A stretch of 8,817 nucleotides of DNA, taken from contig JADFLD010000046.1 of the NCBI GenBank assembly GCA_022564535.1, positions 1 through 8,817 on the forward strand, written 5' to 3'. Under the pieces are notes generated by a model. It worked only from the letters and a program-made list of their open reading frames with translations. It was not told the origin of the DNA and did no database searches. The position numbers and the translations under genes were made by a program. Positions 1-6,839 of the stretch are shown here, in pieces. This DNA is from Gemmatimonadota bacterium (GTDB lineage: Bacteria; Gemmatimonadota; Gemmatimonadetes; Longimicrobiales; UBA6960). How positions within the stretch are numbered: position 1 is the first letter of the stretch; each line of letters starts with the position of its first letter.

Positions 1-259
1 GGTTCGGATCGTACTCGATGTGAGCGACCTTCCCAGGCACGTCGAACTTGTTGCGCTTGAAGTCGATGATGCGATACCGGCGCTTGTGACCACCACCCCG
101 ACGCCGCACCGTGATGTGCCCGTGGTGGTTCCGCCCACCTTTGCCATGGAGCGACTCGGTAAGCGACTTTTCGGGGCCCTTTCGCGTCAGGATCGCATTG
201 TCGAGAATCGAACGCGTCCGCTGCCCAGGCGTCATCGGCCTGAATTTCTTGATGCCCAT
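1..259 (-). CDS. rplB: 50S ribosomal protein L2, N-terminal fragment (runs off left edge)
   Basis: L2 is a primary 23S rRNA-binding protein of the large subunit. It is needed for subunit joining and for the peptidyl-transferase region. Only the first 86 codons are present. The translation opens [17 protein letters not shown] and contains the family hallmarks PEKSLTE (residues 29-35), [23 protein letters not shown] (about 41-63, the basic RNA-binding stretch) and IIDFKRN, ending at the window edge in HIEYDPN. The gene is read right to left, starting at base 259. The start is well fixed: its ATG shares one base with the TGA of rplW (TGATG), and GAGG lies 7 bases upstream (267-270) inside rplW. 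This arrangement suggests translational coupling to rplW. The start position and first residues fit the family, and the remaining roughly 190 residues are outside the window. Confidence 0.97.
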   Translation of the reverse strand, partial: MGIKKFRPMTPGQRTRSILDNAILTRKGPEKSLTESLHGKGGRNHHGHITVRRRGGGHKRRYRIIDFKRNKFDVPGKVAHIEYDPN

Positions 260-570
260 CAGCCAGCCTCGTAGAGCTCGATGAAGTCACCTTCAGCGAG
301 TTGGACCATCGCTTTCTTGAACGATGGACGACGACCTTTATTCGGGTTGCGGGACATCCGGCCCATGGATGCACGCTTAGCCTTCCCGGCATAGCGCATC
401 GTCCTCACGTCCTTCACCGTGACATCCCACAGCTTCTCGATCGCCTGCCCGATCTCGATCTTGTTCGAGTCGTTGGAGACGATGAACGTGTAGATGTTGC
501 TTGCCTCCAACTGGCCCGTCGACTTCTCCGTGACCACGGGCTCGACAATGATGTCATACGCGTCACGCAT
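259..570 (-). CDS. rplW: 50S ribosomal protein L23
   Basis: L23 sits at the exit of the nascent-peptide tunnel and is the docking site for trigger factor and SRP. The 103-residue protein has normal family length. The N-terminus has the typical [12 protein letters not shown]. Glu15 in TEK aligns with the E. coli Glu18 that contacts trigger factor (alignment by eye). The middle carries the rRNA-binding extension with [14 protein letters not shown] (53-66) and a basic loop to about residue 86, followed by [18 protein letters not shown]. The ATG at 570 overlaps the end of rplD by 8 bases. Its ribosome-binding site (sense GGAGGAGAAGG, bases 574-584) is therefore inside the rplD tail codons. Its TGA shares a base with the rplB start. 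Identity is secure. Confidence 0.98.
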   Translation of the reverse strand: MRDAYDIIVEPVVTEKSTGQLEASNIYTFIVSNDSNKIEIGQAIEKLWDVTVKDVRTMRYAGKAKRASMGRMSRNPNKGRRPSFKKAMVQLAEGDFIELYEAG

Positions 571-1222
571 CGGCCTTCTCCTCCGTCTCGTCCTGGGCGT
601 CCGGGGCCTTCTTTCCAGCGTCGTCCAGGGCGCTTCGCTCGATCACCACTGTATGCGCCCATAGGACATCGTAGACCGACTCCTCACCGAACGTGCGAAC
701 TTCCACCCGCTTCAGATTCCTGGCGGACAGGTAGACGTTCTCGTTCTTCCCGTGCGTGAGAATGAGCGTTTTCCCGGGGATCTCCATCGCGCCTATAAAA
801 TCGAGGATGGTGCGCGTCTTGGGCGCATCCATCGCAGGAAGGTCGGCCAGAACCACGCGGTCGTGCTCGGCGCGATCGTTGAGCGCGGACTTACGGGCGA
901 GTGAGCGCAACTTCTTCGGGAGGCGTTGGCGCCACGAGTGCGGAATCGGCGGGAACGCGACACCACCGCCCACCCACTGCGCCGCCCGGATGGTACCCGC
1001 ACGGGCCCGACCGGTACCCTTCTGGCGCCATGGCTTCCGGCCTCCGCCGCGCACTTCGGCCCGGGTCTTCGCAGAACCGGTGCCCTGTCGCTGATTGGCG
1101 AGATACGCCTTCACCGCCTGGTGCATGGCGCCCTCGTGTACGACGCCATCGAAGACGGAGTCGGGCAATGCCCGCGCCCTCCCCTTCTTGCCGTCTGCTT
1201 TGTAGTAGCGTGCCTTGAACAT
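563..1222 (-). CDS. rplD: 50S ribosomal protein L4 (uL4), with a short acidic C-terminal tail
   Basis: L4 binds 23S rRNA domain I and sends a long loop into the polypeptide exit tunnel. In E. coli it also represses its own S10 operon. The 219 residues comprise the globular core plus the tunnel loop at about residues 59-95, recognisable by GGGRKPWRQKGTGRARAG and WVGGGVAFPP. The C-terminal half has the LIL and VYDVLWAHTVVI strands typical of the family. E. coli L4 has 201 residues; this one ends in an extra stretch rich in Asp, Glu and Lys (about 200-219, [20 protein letters not shown]). The ATG at 1222 follows the rplC stop by 5 bases, with AAAGG at the junction as ribosome-binding site. The last codons overlap the rplW start by 8 bases. 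Whether this L4 regulates the operon cannot be read from the protein. Confidence 0.98.
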   Translation of the reverse strand: MFKARYYKADGKKGRARALPDSVFDGVVHEGAMHQAVKAYLANQRQGTGSAKTRAEVRGGGRKPWRQKGTGRARAGTIRAAQWVGGGVAFPPIPHSWRQRLPKKLRSLARKSALNDRAEHDRVVLADLPAMDAPKTRTILDFIGAMEIPGKTLILTHGKNENVYLSARNLKRVEVRTFGEESVYDVLWAHTVVIERSALDDAGKKAPDAQDETEEKADA

Positions 1223-1227
1223 GGCCT

Positions 1228-1845
1228 TTACTTCGAGATCAGGACGTAACCGTTACGGGCGCCCGGAACACCGCCCTTCACGAATAGCAGATTGCGCTCG
1301 CCGTCGACGCGCACGATCTGCAAGTTCCGGATGGTCGTGCGATCTCCACCCATGCGCCCAGGCATTTTCTTGCCCTTGATCACACGAGAGGGATCGGTAC
1401 CCGGCCCGAGCGAACCCGGGGTACGGGACATCGGGTGCCCGTGCGACGCCGGCCGACCAGCGAAGCCATACCTCTTCACGACACCCTGGAAACCACGACC
1501 CTTGCTACGACCAGTGACCTTCACCCGGTCACCAGCCTCGAACAACTCCACGGTGAGCTCCTGGCCCACCTCGTATTCTTCGCCATTCTGGATGCGGAAT
1601 TCCCGCATCAGCCGAGGAGCGCCCTCGAGGCCGGCCTTGGCGGCGTGGCCCATTTCGGCGCGCGAAGTCCTCTTGGCCTTCTTCACGCCGAAGCCGAGCT
1701 GGACGGCCCGATAGCCATCCTCCTCCTGCGACCTCACTTGAACGACAGGGCACGGCCCGGCTTCGATGACGGTAACGGGAACCTGCACTCCCTCCTCATC
1801 GAAGATCCGGGTCATCCCGATCTTTTTTCCGATCAATCCGGGCAT
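1228..1845 (-). CDS. rplC: 50S ribosomal protein L3 (uL3)
   Basis: L3 is an early assembly protein of the large subunit. Its central extension reaches towards the peptidyl-transferase centre. The protein is 205 residues, within the family range, and starts with the signature [19 protein letters not shown]. The central loop (about 116-166) contains [26 protein letters not shown] and [11 protein letters not shown]. The C-terminus holds [21 protein letters not shown] and GARNGYVLI. The frame stays open for 15 codons further upstream to an ATG at 1890. I chose 1845 because the signature begins there, a strong GGAGGA (1855-1860) sits 9 bases before it, and the longer start would lie inside rpsJ. 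It is 16 bases downstream of rpsJ and 5 bases upstream of rplD, clearly co-transcribed with both. Confidence 0.98.
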   Translation of the reverse strand: MPGLIGKKIGMTRIFDEEGVQVPVTVIEAGPCPVVQVRSQEEDGYRAVQLGFGVKKAKRTSRAEMGHAAKAGLEGAPRLMREFRIQNGEEYEVGQELTVELFEAGDRVKVTGRSKGRGFQGVVKRYGFAGRPASHGHPMSRTPGSLGPGTDPSRVIKGKKMPGRMGGDRTTIRNLQIVRVDGERNLLFVKGGVPGARNGYVLISK

Positions 1846-1854
1846 ATCCGGAAT

Positions 1855-1860
1855 TCCTCC
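1855..1860 (-). promoter_or_regulatory. Shine-Dalgarno site of rplC
   Basis: The sense sequence GGAGGA lies 9 bases before the ATG at 1845, in the 16-base gap between the rpsJ stop and rplC. It is one of the strongest ribosome-binding sites in the window, and it decides the rplC start against the in-frame ATG at 1890. Confidence 0.85.
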
Positions 1861-1861
1861 G

Positions 1862-2170
1862 TCAGTCGACTTTGATCTGAACGTCGACACCAGCGGGCAG
1901 ATCCAGCTTGGTCAAGGCGTCGATCGTCTGGGGGCGGCTATCCACGATGTCGATGAGCCGCTTGTGCGTACGGAGCTCGAACTGCTCCCGACTCTTCTTG
2001 TCGACATGCGGGGACTTGAGCACGGTCCATCGCTCGCGCCGCGTCGGTAGCGGGATCGGACCCCGCACGGTCGCGCCCGTCTTCTGAGCCGTCCGCACGA
2101 TGTCGGCCGCCGTCTGATCGATCACCCAGTGATCGAATGCCTTGAGTCGAATTCTGATTCTGTCTGCCAT
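1862..2170 (-). CDS. rpsJ: 30S ribosomal protein S10 (uS10 / NusE)
   Basis: S10 is a head protein of the small subunit. As NusE it also partners NusB and NusG in antitermination and transcription-translation coupling. The 102 residues match the family closely: [16 protein letters not shown] at the N-terminus, [35 protein letters not shown] (about 37-71), and the C-terminal [14 protein letters not shown]. The loop near residue 57 (SPHVDK) has the ordinary sequence. The ATG at 2170 is preceded by GAGAAG, a modest ribosome-binding site. This is the first gene of the S10 block. It is separated from tuf by 147 bases containing two predicted hairpins, and from rplC by 16 bases. Confidence 0.98.
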   Translation of the reverse strand: MADRIRIRLKAFDHWVIDQTAADIVRTAQKTGATVRGPIPLPTRRERWTVLKSPHVDKKSREQFELRTHKRLIDIVDSRPQTIDALTKLDLPAGVDVQIKVD

Positions 2171-2193
2171 CGTCTTCTCGTTATGTCGCGCGA

Positions 2194-2213
2194 GCTCGGT
2201 GTCAGCCCCGAGC
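2194..2213 (-). promoter_or_regulatory. Hairpin before rpsJ
   Basis: The transcript can form GCTCGG / CCGAGC (6 bp) with an 8-base loop, GGCTGACA, extendable outward by a G-U and a G-C pair. It ends 23 bases before the rpsJ start codon and is not followed by U residues. It could affect rpsJ translation or stabilise the mRNA. Confidence 0.4.
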
Positions 2214-2246
2214 CCCCGCTTGGGTCATACTGATGACGGTCGCGTC

Positions 2247-2294
2247 GGCTCTCGCAACGATCTTCGCTTGGTAGCGTCCATCGCGGAGAGAGCC
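2247..2294 (-). promoter_or_regulatory. 48-base symmetric stem-loop downstream of tuf
   Basis: Read as RNA on the minus strand the element is built from nested inverted repeats: GGCTCTC pairs with GAGAGCC (7 bp), then CGAT with ATCG (4 bp), then CGCT with AGCG (4 bp) around an ACCA tetraloop. The unpaired segments are equal on both sides: 4 bases (TCCG/TTGC, where one C-G pair and a G-U are still possible) and 3 bases (GGA/AAG, all purine). It begins 23 bases after the tuf stop codon. The symmetry argues for a true folded RNA, but the function is unknown. Confidence 0.5.
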
Positions 2295-2317
2295 AGCGTC
2301 ACCGCCAGCAGCCTCCA

Positions 2318-3508
2318 CTACTCGATAATCTCTGTTACTACGCCCGAGCCCACCGTGCGCCCGCCCTCGCGGATCGCAAACCGTAGCTGCGGATCCATCG
2401 CAATCGGCGTGATCAACTCCACTTCCATCTGCACGTTGTCACCCGGCATCACCATCTCCACGCCCTCGGGTAGCTGCGCCGCGCCCGTCACGTCCGTCGT
2501 ACGGAAGTAGAACTGCGGCCGGTACCCGTTGAAGAACGGCGTGTGACGCCCACCCTCTTCCTTCGTCAGCACGTAGACTTCCGCCTTGAACTTCGTGTGC
2601 GGTGTGATCGAGCCCGGAGCCGCCAACACCTGCCCGCGCTCGATCTCGTCCTTGCCAACCCCGCGCAGCAGTAGACCCGCGTTGTCACCCGCTCGTCCCT
2701 CGTCCAACAGCTTGCGGAACATCTCCACGCCCGTCACCACCGTCCTGCGATTCGCGCCCATCCCCACGATCTCGACCTCTTCGCCCTGCTTCACGATCCC
2801 GCGCTCGATTCGTCCCGTCGCCACCGTGCCTCGGCCCGTGATGCTGAACACGTCCTCTACTGGCATCAGGAACGGCTTGTCGATGTCTCGCTTGGGCTGC
2901 GGTATGTAGGTGTCGATCGCGTTCATCAGCTCTTCCAGGCACTCAGCGTCCGGACCCTCCCCCCCAGCCTCCAGAGCCTTCAACGCCGAACCCATGATCA
3001 CCGGGATGTCATCGCCCGGGAACCCGTACTCGCTCAGCAGCTCCCGTACCTCCAGCTCCACCAACTCCAGGAGCTCCTCGTCGTCCACCATGTCCACCTT
3101 GTTCATGAACACCACCATCCACGGGACATTCACCTGACGAGCCAACAGAATGTGCTCGCGCGTCTGTGGCATCGGTCCGTCCGCCGCGCTCACCACCAGG
3201 ATCGCCCCGTCCATCTGGGCCGCGCCCGTGATCATGTTCTTCACGTAGTCCGCGTGACCCGGGCAGTCCACGTGTGCGTAATGACGATTCGCCGTCTCGT
3301 ACTCCACGTGCGCCGTCGCAATCGTGATCCCACGAGCACGCTCTTCCGGTGCCTTGTCGATGTTGTCGAACGACACCGCCTCGCCACCGAATTTCTTCGA
3401 CTGCGCCAGCGTGATCGCCGCCGTCAACGTCGTCTTTCCGTGATCCACGTGCCCGATCGTTCCCACGTTCACGTGCGGCTTCGTCCGCTCGAACTTTTGC
3501 TTGCCCAT
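2318..3508 (-). CDS. tuf: Translation elongation factor Tu
   Basis: EF-Tu is the GTPase that delivers aminoacyl-tRNA to the ribosomal A site. The 396-residue protein is full length. The GTPase domain has the P-loop GHVDHGKT (19-26), switch region RGITIATAH (59-67), DCPGH (81-85), NKVD (136-139) and GSAL (173-176). Domains 2 and 3 follow, with [13 protein letters not shown] (225-237), [21 protein letters not shown] (322-342) and the C-terminal [15 protein letters not shown]. Gln125 and Ala378, equivalent to known kirromycin-contact sites, have the usual residues. The start at 3508 follows AGAGG at a suitable distance. It lies 38 bases after fusA and is probably co-transcribed with it. Codon choice differs from its neighbours: by hand count about 31 of 39 valine codons are GTG. 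A second tuf copy elsewhere is possible but cannot be seen here. Confidence 0.99.
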   Translation of the reverse strand: MGKQKFERTKPHVNVGTIGHVDHGKTTLTAAITLAQSKKFGGEAVSFDNIDKAPEERARGITIATAHVEYETANRHYAHVDCPGHADYVKNMITGAAQMDGAILVVSAADGPMPQTREHILLARQVNVPWMVVFMNKVDMVDDEELLELVELEVRELLSEYGFPGDDIPVIMGSALKALEAGGEGPDAECLEELMNAIDTYIPQPKRDIDKPFLMPVEDVFSITGRGTVATGRIERGIVKQGEEVEIVGMGANRRTVVTGVEMFRKLLDEGRAGDNAGLLLRGVGKDEIERGQVLAAPGSITPHTKFKAEVYVLTKEEGGRHTPFFNGYRPQFYFRTTDVTGAAQLPEGVEMVMPGDNVQMEVELITPIAMDPQLRFAIREGGRTVGSGVVTEIIE

Positions 3509-3546
3509 CGCTGTCCCTCTCGAAATCGGTAGCTAGAGTGTGTCGG

Positions 3547-5649
3547 TCAGTCGGCCCCGCTGCCGTTGGCCGACATGATCTCGTCGGCCTTCGACTTCGG
3601 AACCTGCTCGTAGTGCGCAAACTGCATGGTGAACACGGCCCTTCCCTGGCTCAGGGAACGAAGCGTGGTCGCATAGCCGAACATCTCTCCGAGCGGGACG
3701 GATGCGCCGATCACTCGGGCTCCGGCACGTTCGGTCATTCCGCCGATCTTGCCGCGACGCGACGAGAGGTCGCCCATGATGTCGCCCATGTAATCGGAAG
3801 GCGTCACCACCTCGACGTCCATGATCGGCTCGAGAAGAACGGCCTTGGCCTTCCTCATGCCCTCCTTGAAGGCCATGGAGCCGGCGATCTTGAAAGCCAT
3901 CTCGCTGGAGTCGACGTCGTGGAAGGAACCGTCGATGAGCTCGATTTTCACGTCGATCACGGGGAAGCCCGCAAGAATGCCGGTATCCATGGCCTCTCGC
4001 AGCCCTGCCTCGACGGAGCCGATGTACTCACGTGGGATCGCGCCACCGACGATCTTGTCCTCGAAGATGAAGCCGCTACCCGTCGCGCCCGGCTCGATGT
4101 TGATGACCACGTGGCCGTACTGGCCGCGTCCGCCGGTCTGCCGTACGAACTTCGCTTGAACCTTGTCCGCACGATTCCGGATCGTCTCGCGGTAGGCGAC
4201 CTGGGGACGACCGATGTTGGCCTCGACGCCGAACTCGCGCTTCAGGCGATCGACGATGATCTCGAGGTGAAGCTCACCCATTCCGGAGATGATCACCTGA
4301 TTGGTTTCCTGGTCGGTGAAGACGCGGAACGTCGGGTCTTCGTCGGCCAGCTTGACCAGTCCGTTCGTGAGCTTGTCCTGGTCGACCTTGGTCTTCGGCT
4401 CGATGGCGACCGCGATCACGGGCTCGGGAAAATTCATGGCCTCGAGAATGATCGGGTGGCTCTCGACGCACAGGGTGTCGCCGGTCTTGACATGCTTCAA
4501 GCCGATCGCGGCGGCGATATCGCCCGCGAACACCTCGTCCCGCTCCTCACGCTTGTTCGCGTGCATCTGTAGGATGCGACCCACGCGTTCACGACGACCT
4601 CGCGTGGCGTTGTACACGTAGCTGCCGGCCGGAAGCGAACCAGAATAGACACGGAAGAACGTCAGTTTGCCGACGTAGGGATCCGTCGCGATTTTGAAGG
4701 CCAGCGCCGCGAATGGCGCGTCATCGGCCGCTTCTCGCGTCTCGAACGTCTCGTCGTGGTGCGGTAGATGCCCCCTGATGGGCTCGATGTCGACGGGGGA
4801 AGGGAGGTAGTCGATCACGCCGTCCAACAGCGCCTGCACACCCTTGTTCTTGAACGCGGATGCACAAAACACCGGGAACAGCACGCCCTTGATGGTGGCG
4901 GCTCGAATCGCGTGGCGGAACTCCTCCACGGTGAGCTCTTCCCCAGAGAGATACTTCTCGATCAGATCGTCGTCGTGCTCGACCGCGGCTTCGAGGAGCG
5001 TAGCACGCAACTCCTCGACCCGATCCTTGAGGCCGTCGGGCACCTCGCCCTCGATGATCTTCGAGCCCATCTCGCCCTCGAACATGATCGACTTGCGCTC
5101 TACCAGATCCACCATGCCCGTGAAGAGCTCGCCCTCACCCAGCGGATACTGAACAGGATGCGCGTTCGCGCCGAGACGATCCCTCATCATTTCGACGACG
5201 TTCATGAAGTCGGCGCCGATGCGGTCCATCTTGTTGACCATCGCGATCCGAGGCACCTGATAACGGTCGGCCTGACGCCACACCGTCTCGGACTGCGGTT
5301 CCACGCCGCCCACCGCGCAGAACACAGCCACGGCGCCGTCGAGGACGCGCAGCGAGCGCTCGACCTCGGCCGTGAAGTCTACGTGTCCGGGCGTGTCGAT
5401 GATGTTGATGCGGTACTCGAGGCCGAACCGATTCCAATGTGCAGTCGTCGCGGCCGAGGTGATCGTGATCCCCCGCTCCTGCTCCTGCTCCATCCAGTCC
5501 ATCGTCGCCGCGCCGTCGTGTACCTCGCCGACCCGATGAACGCGACCCGTGTAGTACAGGATGCGCTCTGTCGTTGTCGTCTTACCGGCATCAATGTGCG
5601 CCATGATGCCGATATTTCGGAGCTGCGGAAGTGGGGTAATCCTTGGCAT
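3547..5649 (-). CDS. fusA: Translation elongation factor G
   Basis: EF-G is the GTPase that drives tRNA-mRNA translocation and, with RRF, ribosome recycling. The 700 residues give the normal five-domain length. The G domain has AHIDAGKTT (17-25), RGITIT (59-64), DTPGH (85-89), NKMD (139-142) and CASAFKNKG (262-270). Domain II begins about 310 ([19 protein letters not shown]). Domain III contains [11 protein letters not shown] (455-465). The domain IV tip region contains GGRGQYGHV (506-514). Domain V ends with the conserved [19 protein letters not shown]. It looks like the housekeeping translocase rather than a paralogue, given the complete motifs and its str-operon position. The ATG at 5649 has a weak upstream site (AAGGA 11 bases away). 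A 212-base hairpin-rich gap separates it from rpsG, so it may be controlled apart from rpsL-rpsG. Confidence 0.99.
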   Translation of the reverse strand: MPRITPLPQLRNIGIMAHIDAGKTTTTERILYYTGRVHRVGEVHDGAATMDWMEQEQERGITITSAATTAHWNRFGLEYRINIIDTPGHVDFTAEVERSLRVLDGAVAVFCAVGGVEPQSETVWRQADRYQVPRIAMVNKMDRIGADFMNVVEMMRDRLGANAHPVQYPLGEGELFTGMVDLVERKSIMFEGEMGSKIIEGEVPDGLKDRVEELRATLLEAAVEHDDDLIEKYLSGEELTVEEFRHAIRAATIKGVLFPVFCASAFKNKGVQALLDGVIDYLPSPVDIEPIRGHLPHHDETFETREAADDAPFAALAFKIATDPYVGKLTFFRVYSGSLPAGSYVYNATRGRRERVGRILQMHANKREERDEVFAGDIAAAIGLKHVKTGDTLCVESHPIILEAMNFPEPVIAVAIEPKTKVDQDKLTNGLVKLADEDPTFRVFTDQETNQVIISGMGELHLEIIVDRLKREFGVEANIGRPQVAYRETIRNRADKVQAKFVRQTGGRGQYGHVVINIEPGATGSGFIFEDKIVGGAIPREYIGSVEAGLREAMDTGILAGFPVIDVKIELIDGSFHDVDSSEMAFKIAGSMAFKEGMRKAKAVLLEPIMDVEVVTPSDYMGDIMGDLSSRRGKIGGMTERAGARVIGASVPLGEMFGYATTLRSLSQGRAVFTMQFAHYEQVPKSKADEIMSANGSGAD

Positions 5650-5687
5650 CTTCTATCGGGTCCTTCATCTATCCCTTCGAATGTCAC

Positions 5688-5702
5688 TGCCCCGTAGGGG
5701 CA
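5688..5702 (-). repeat. Short perfect hairpin upstream of fusA
   Basis: TGCCCC and GGGGCA form a perfect 6-bp inverted repeat with the 3-base loop TAC (minus strand). It directly follows the U-run of the preceding terminator-like hairpin and ends 38 bases before the fusA start. Its CCCCT can alternatively pair with AGGGG upstream (about 5736-5740), which would place the U-run inside a loop. Confidence 0.4.
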
Positions 5703-5731
5703 AAAAAAAAGAAGCGGGCTGTTCCTGCCGC
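5702..5731 (-). terminator. Putative intrinsic terminator or attenuator before fusA
   Basis: In the transcript GCGG pairs with CCGC (4 bp, plus one further C-G across a bulged C) around a 7-base loop (stem region 5714-5731). TTC and then nine T residues follow immediately (5702-5713). The U-run is excellent but the stem is short, so termination may be partial. It lies between two genes that should be co-expressed, which suggests a dimmer or a regulated site rather than an operon end. Confidence 0.4.
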
Positions 5732-5861
5732 ACCCCCTCGTAGGACGTGCAGCCATCCGCGCTCCTCAATTCGGAGAGGGCCCATGCTCCGGGCCATCGC
5801 GTCTCTCTTGTCCGGGGCCCCCTTCTACCTGAGGGCTTCGGTCCTTCTTGCTTTCAAACGC

Positions 5862-6332
5862 CTACCAGCGGTAATGGGCGAACGCCTTGTTCGCGTCCGC
5901 CATCCGGTGTGTGTCGTCCTTCTTCTTGATCGTGCCACCTTCCCCGCGGCTGGCCGCGAGCAGCTCCCCAGCGAGTCGCTCGGCCATGCTCTTCTCCGAG
6001 CGCGCACGCGCAAACGAAATCAGCCAGCGTGACGCCAGCGCAGTCCGACGCTCGGGGCGAACCTCGATCGGCACTTGGTAGGTCGCCCCTCCGACGCGGC
6101 GGCTCTTCACCTCGAGCGAAGGCTTGGCATTGCTGAGCGCCTGCTCAAAGACCTCGACGCCTGGCTGACCGGAACGCTGCTCGATGAGGTCGACCGCGTC
6201 GTAGAAGATCTTCTCGGCAATCGATTTCTTCCCGTCCACCATCAAGTTATTGATGAACTTGGTGACGGCCCTGGACTCGAACTTCGGGTCGGGAGGAGTT
6301 TCTCTCTTGGTCGCGCGCGAACGACGGCTCAT
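5862..6332 (-). CDS. rpsG: 30S ribosomal protein S7 (uS7)
   Basis: S7 nucleates assembly of the small-subunit head by binding the 3' domain of 16S rRNA, and it lines the E site. The 156-residue protein matches the common family length. Signature stretches are [22 protein letters not shown] (15-36) and [22 protein letters not shown] (75-96), the latter being the beta-hairpin and adjoining helix. The C-terminus is [13 protein letters not shown]. The ATG at 6332 is 12 bases after the rpsL stop, and TAAGG at the rpsL end is the likely ribosome-binding site. In E. coli S7 binds a roughly 100-base rpsL-rpsG spacer to repress itself. Here that spacer is too short for such a structure, so regulation by S7, if it occurs, must use another site. 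Confidence 0.98.
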   Translation of the reverse strand: MSRRSRATKRETPPDPKFESRAVTKFINNLMVDGKKSIAEKIFYDAVDLIEQRSGQPGVEVFEQALSNAKPSLEVKSRRVGGATYQVPIEVRPERRTALASRWLISFARARSEKSMAERLAGELLAASRGEGGTIKKKDDTHRMADANKAFAHYRW

Positions 6333-6344
6333 CTATCTATCGCC

Positions 6345-6716
6345 TTACTTGGGCCGCTTGGCCCCGTACTTGGAGCGCCCCTGCCGGCGGGAATCTACCC
6401 CGGAGGCGTCGAGCGTGCCGCGGATGATGTGGTATCGGACTCCGGGAAGATCCTTCACCCTGCCACCTCGGATGAGCACGATCGAGTGCTCCTGGAGGTT
6501 GTGGCCTTCACCGCCGATATAGGCCGTGACCTCGAACCCGTTCGTGAGACGTACCCTCGCGACTTTCCGAAGCGCCGAGTTCGGCTTCTTCGGAGTCGTG
6601 GTGTACACACGCGTGCAGACCCCTCGCTTCTGAGGATTCTGCTGCAGAGCCGGCGTCTTGTTCTTCTTTTTTTGCGCCTTGCGGCCCTTCCGCACGAGCT
6701 GACTTGTGGTCGGCAT
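6345..6716 (-). CDS. rpsL: 30S ribosomal protein S12 (uS12)
   Basis: S12 sits at the decoding centre and controls tRNA selection accuracy. The 123 residues cover the whole family. The basic N-terminal arm ([13 protein letters not shown]) is followed by [23 protein letters not shown] (29-51), [30 protein letters not shown] (67-96) and the C-terminal [10 protein letters not shown]. Lys43 and Lys88, the usual streptomycin-resistance positions, are wild type. Asp89, the residue methylthiolated in E. coli, is present. The ATG at 6716 has AAGAGG 4 bases upstream (6721-6726). It is the first gene after a promoter and intrinsic terminator in the rpoC-rpsL gap, so its expression, and that of the genes behind it, probably depends on read-through of that terminator. 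Confidence 0.98.
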   Translation of the reverse strand: MPTTSQLVRKGRKAQKKKNKTPALQQNPQKRGVCTRVYTTTPKKPNSALRKVARVRLTNGFEVTAYIGGEGHNLQEHSIVLIRGGRVKDLPGVRYHIIRGTLDASGVDSRRQGRSKYGAKRPK

Positions 6717-6720
6717 GTAG

Positions 6721-6726
6721 CCTCTT
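6721..6726 (-). promoter_or_regulatory. Shine-Dalgarno site of rpsL
   Basis: Sense AAGAGG lies 4 bases before the ATG. It begins only 6 bases after the U-run of the upstream terminator, so an altered fold of the terminator region could also influence ribosome access. Confidence 0.7.
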
Positions 6727-6732
6727 ACCGTG

Positions 6733-6758
6733 AAAAAAACGCGCCCCCCCGGGCGCGT
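6733..6758 (-). terminator. Strong intrinsic terminator just before rpsL (likely attenuator)
   Basis: The minus-strand RNA forms ACGCGCCC / GGGCGCGU, a perfect 8-bp GC-rich stem (6739-6758) with a GGGG loop, followed by a seven-base U-run (6733-6739, its first U also closing the stem). This is the clearest terminator in the window. It ends 16 bases before the rpsL ATG and lies downstream of the promoter at 6809-6837, so it should stop both rpoC read-through and the local transcript unless it is bypassed. As a plain rpoC terminator its position after the promoter would be odd. Confidence 0.85.
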
Positions 6759-6808
6759 CGTGCTGGCACCCCGCTGTCATTGCGAGGGCCGGTCCGACTT
6801 AGCAAAGA

Positions 6809-6837
6809 AAGGTAGATAGGGTACAGGGGGGTGTCAA
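6809..6837 (-). promoter_or_regulatory. Predicted sigma70-type promoter of the str operon
   Basis: A perfect -35 box TTGACA (6832-6837) is followed after 17 bases by TACCTT (6809-6814). That matches TATAAT at only three positions, but these are the key ones (T-12, A-11, T-7). Expected start is near 6802, giving a leader of about 86 bases before rpsL. The same bases also resemble the Bacteroidota-type TAnnTTTG box (TACCTTTC) at about its usual distance from TTG, so the sigma-factor class is uncertain. The spacer starts with six C residues. Confidence 0.6.
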
Positions 6838-6839
6838 CC

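Larger units (their letters stand above)
2171..2317 (-). promoter_or_regulatory. tuf-rpsJ spacer, candidate structured leader of the S10 block
   Basis: This is the only sizeable gap between the str genes and the S10 genes. It holds a 48-base symmetric stem-loop (2247-2294) and a second hairpin (2194-2213), listed separately. There is no U-run after either hairpin, so neither is a standard intrinsic terminator. I could not find a convincing -35/-10 pair: TTGCGA and TATGAC occur but are 22 bases apart. The only open frame starting inside it is 18 codons (ATG near 2282) with no ribosome-binding site. The position matches that of S10 leaders, where L4 acts in E. coli, but no sequence likeness to that leader is claimed. 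Confidence 0.4.
5650..5861 (-). promoter_or_regulatory. rpsG-fusA spacer rich in predicted hairpins
   Basis: This 212-base gap is unusually long for an operon whose other junctions here are mostly under 40 bases. In transcript order it holds: a hairpin at 5817-5836 (GCCCTC/GGGGGC, 8-base loop), one at 5779-5795 (GGCCC/GGGCC, 7-base loop), a small one at 5762-5776 (CTCC/GGAG), a terminator-like hairpin plus U-run at 5702-5731, and a hairpin at 5688-5702. No good promoter was found. A 37-codon frame (5797-5684) crosses it without a clear ribosome-binding site. The likely roles are attenuation, an autoregulatory binding site or mRNA processing, and the sequence does not choose between them. Confidence 0.4.

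Noticed and set aside
1846..1890. Fifteen-codon N-terminal extension of rplC from the ATG at 1890
   Set aside because: It overlaps rpsJ, the family signature [12 protein letters not shown] starts at 1845, and the GGAGGA site is placed for 1845.
2201..2275. Promoter for rpsJ in the tuf-rpsJ gap
   Set aside because: TTGCGA and TATGAC are present but 22 bases apart, and no hexamer pair with 16-18 base spacing was found.
3538..4572. Long open frame on the plus strand (344 codons) opposite fusA; similar ones at 4768-5697, 7588-8361 and 6075-6815
   Set aside because: They lie wholly or mostly antisense to well-identified conserved genes. Their translations are rich in His, Arg, Asp and Leu with no recognisable domain, as expected when a GC-rich gene is read on its other strand.
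5688..5710. Plus-strand terminator at TGCCCC-GTA-GGGGCA
   Set aside because: On the plus strand the hairpin is followed by A residues, not T, so it cannot act as an intrinsic terminator there.
6508..6780. Minus-strand frame from the ATG at 6780 running through the terminator into rpsL in another phase
   Set aside because: It has no ribosome-binding site and its translation has no family likeness. It overlaps the conserved rpsL gene for most of its length, so I consider it a shadow frame.
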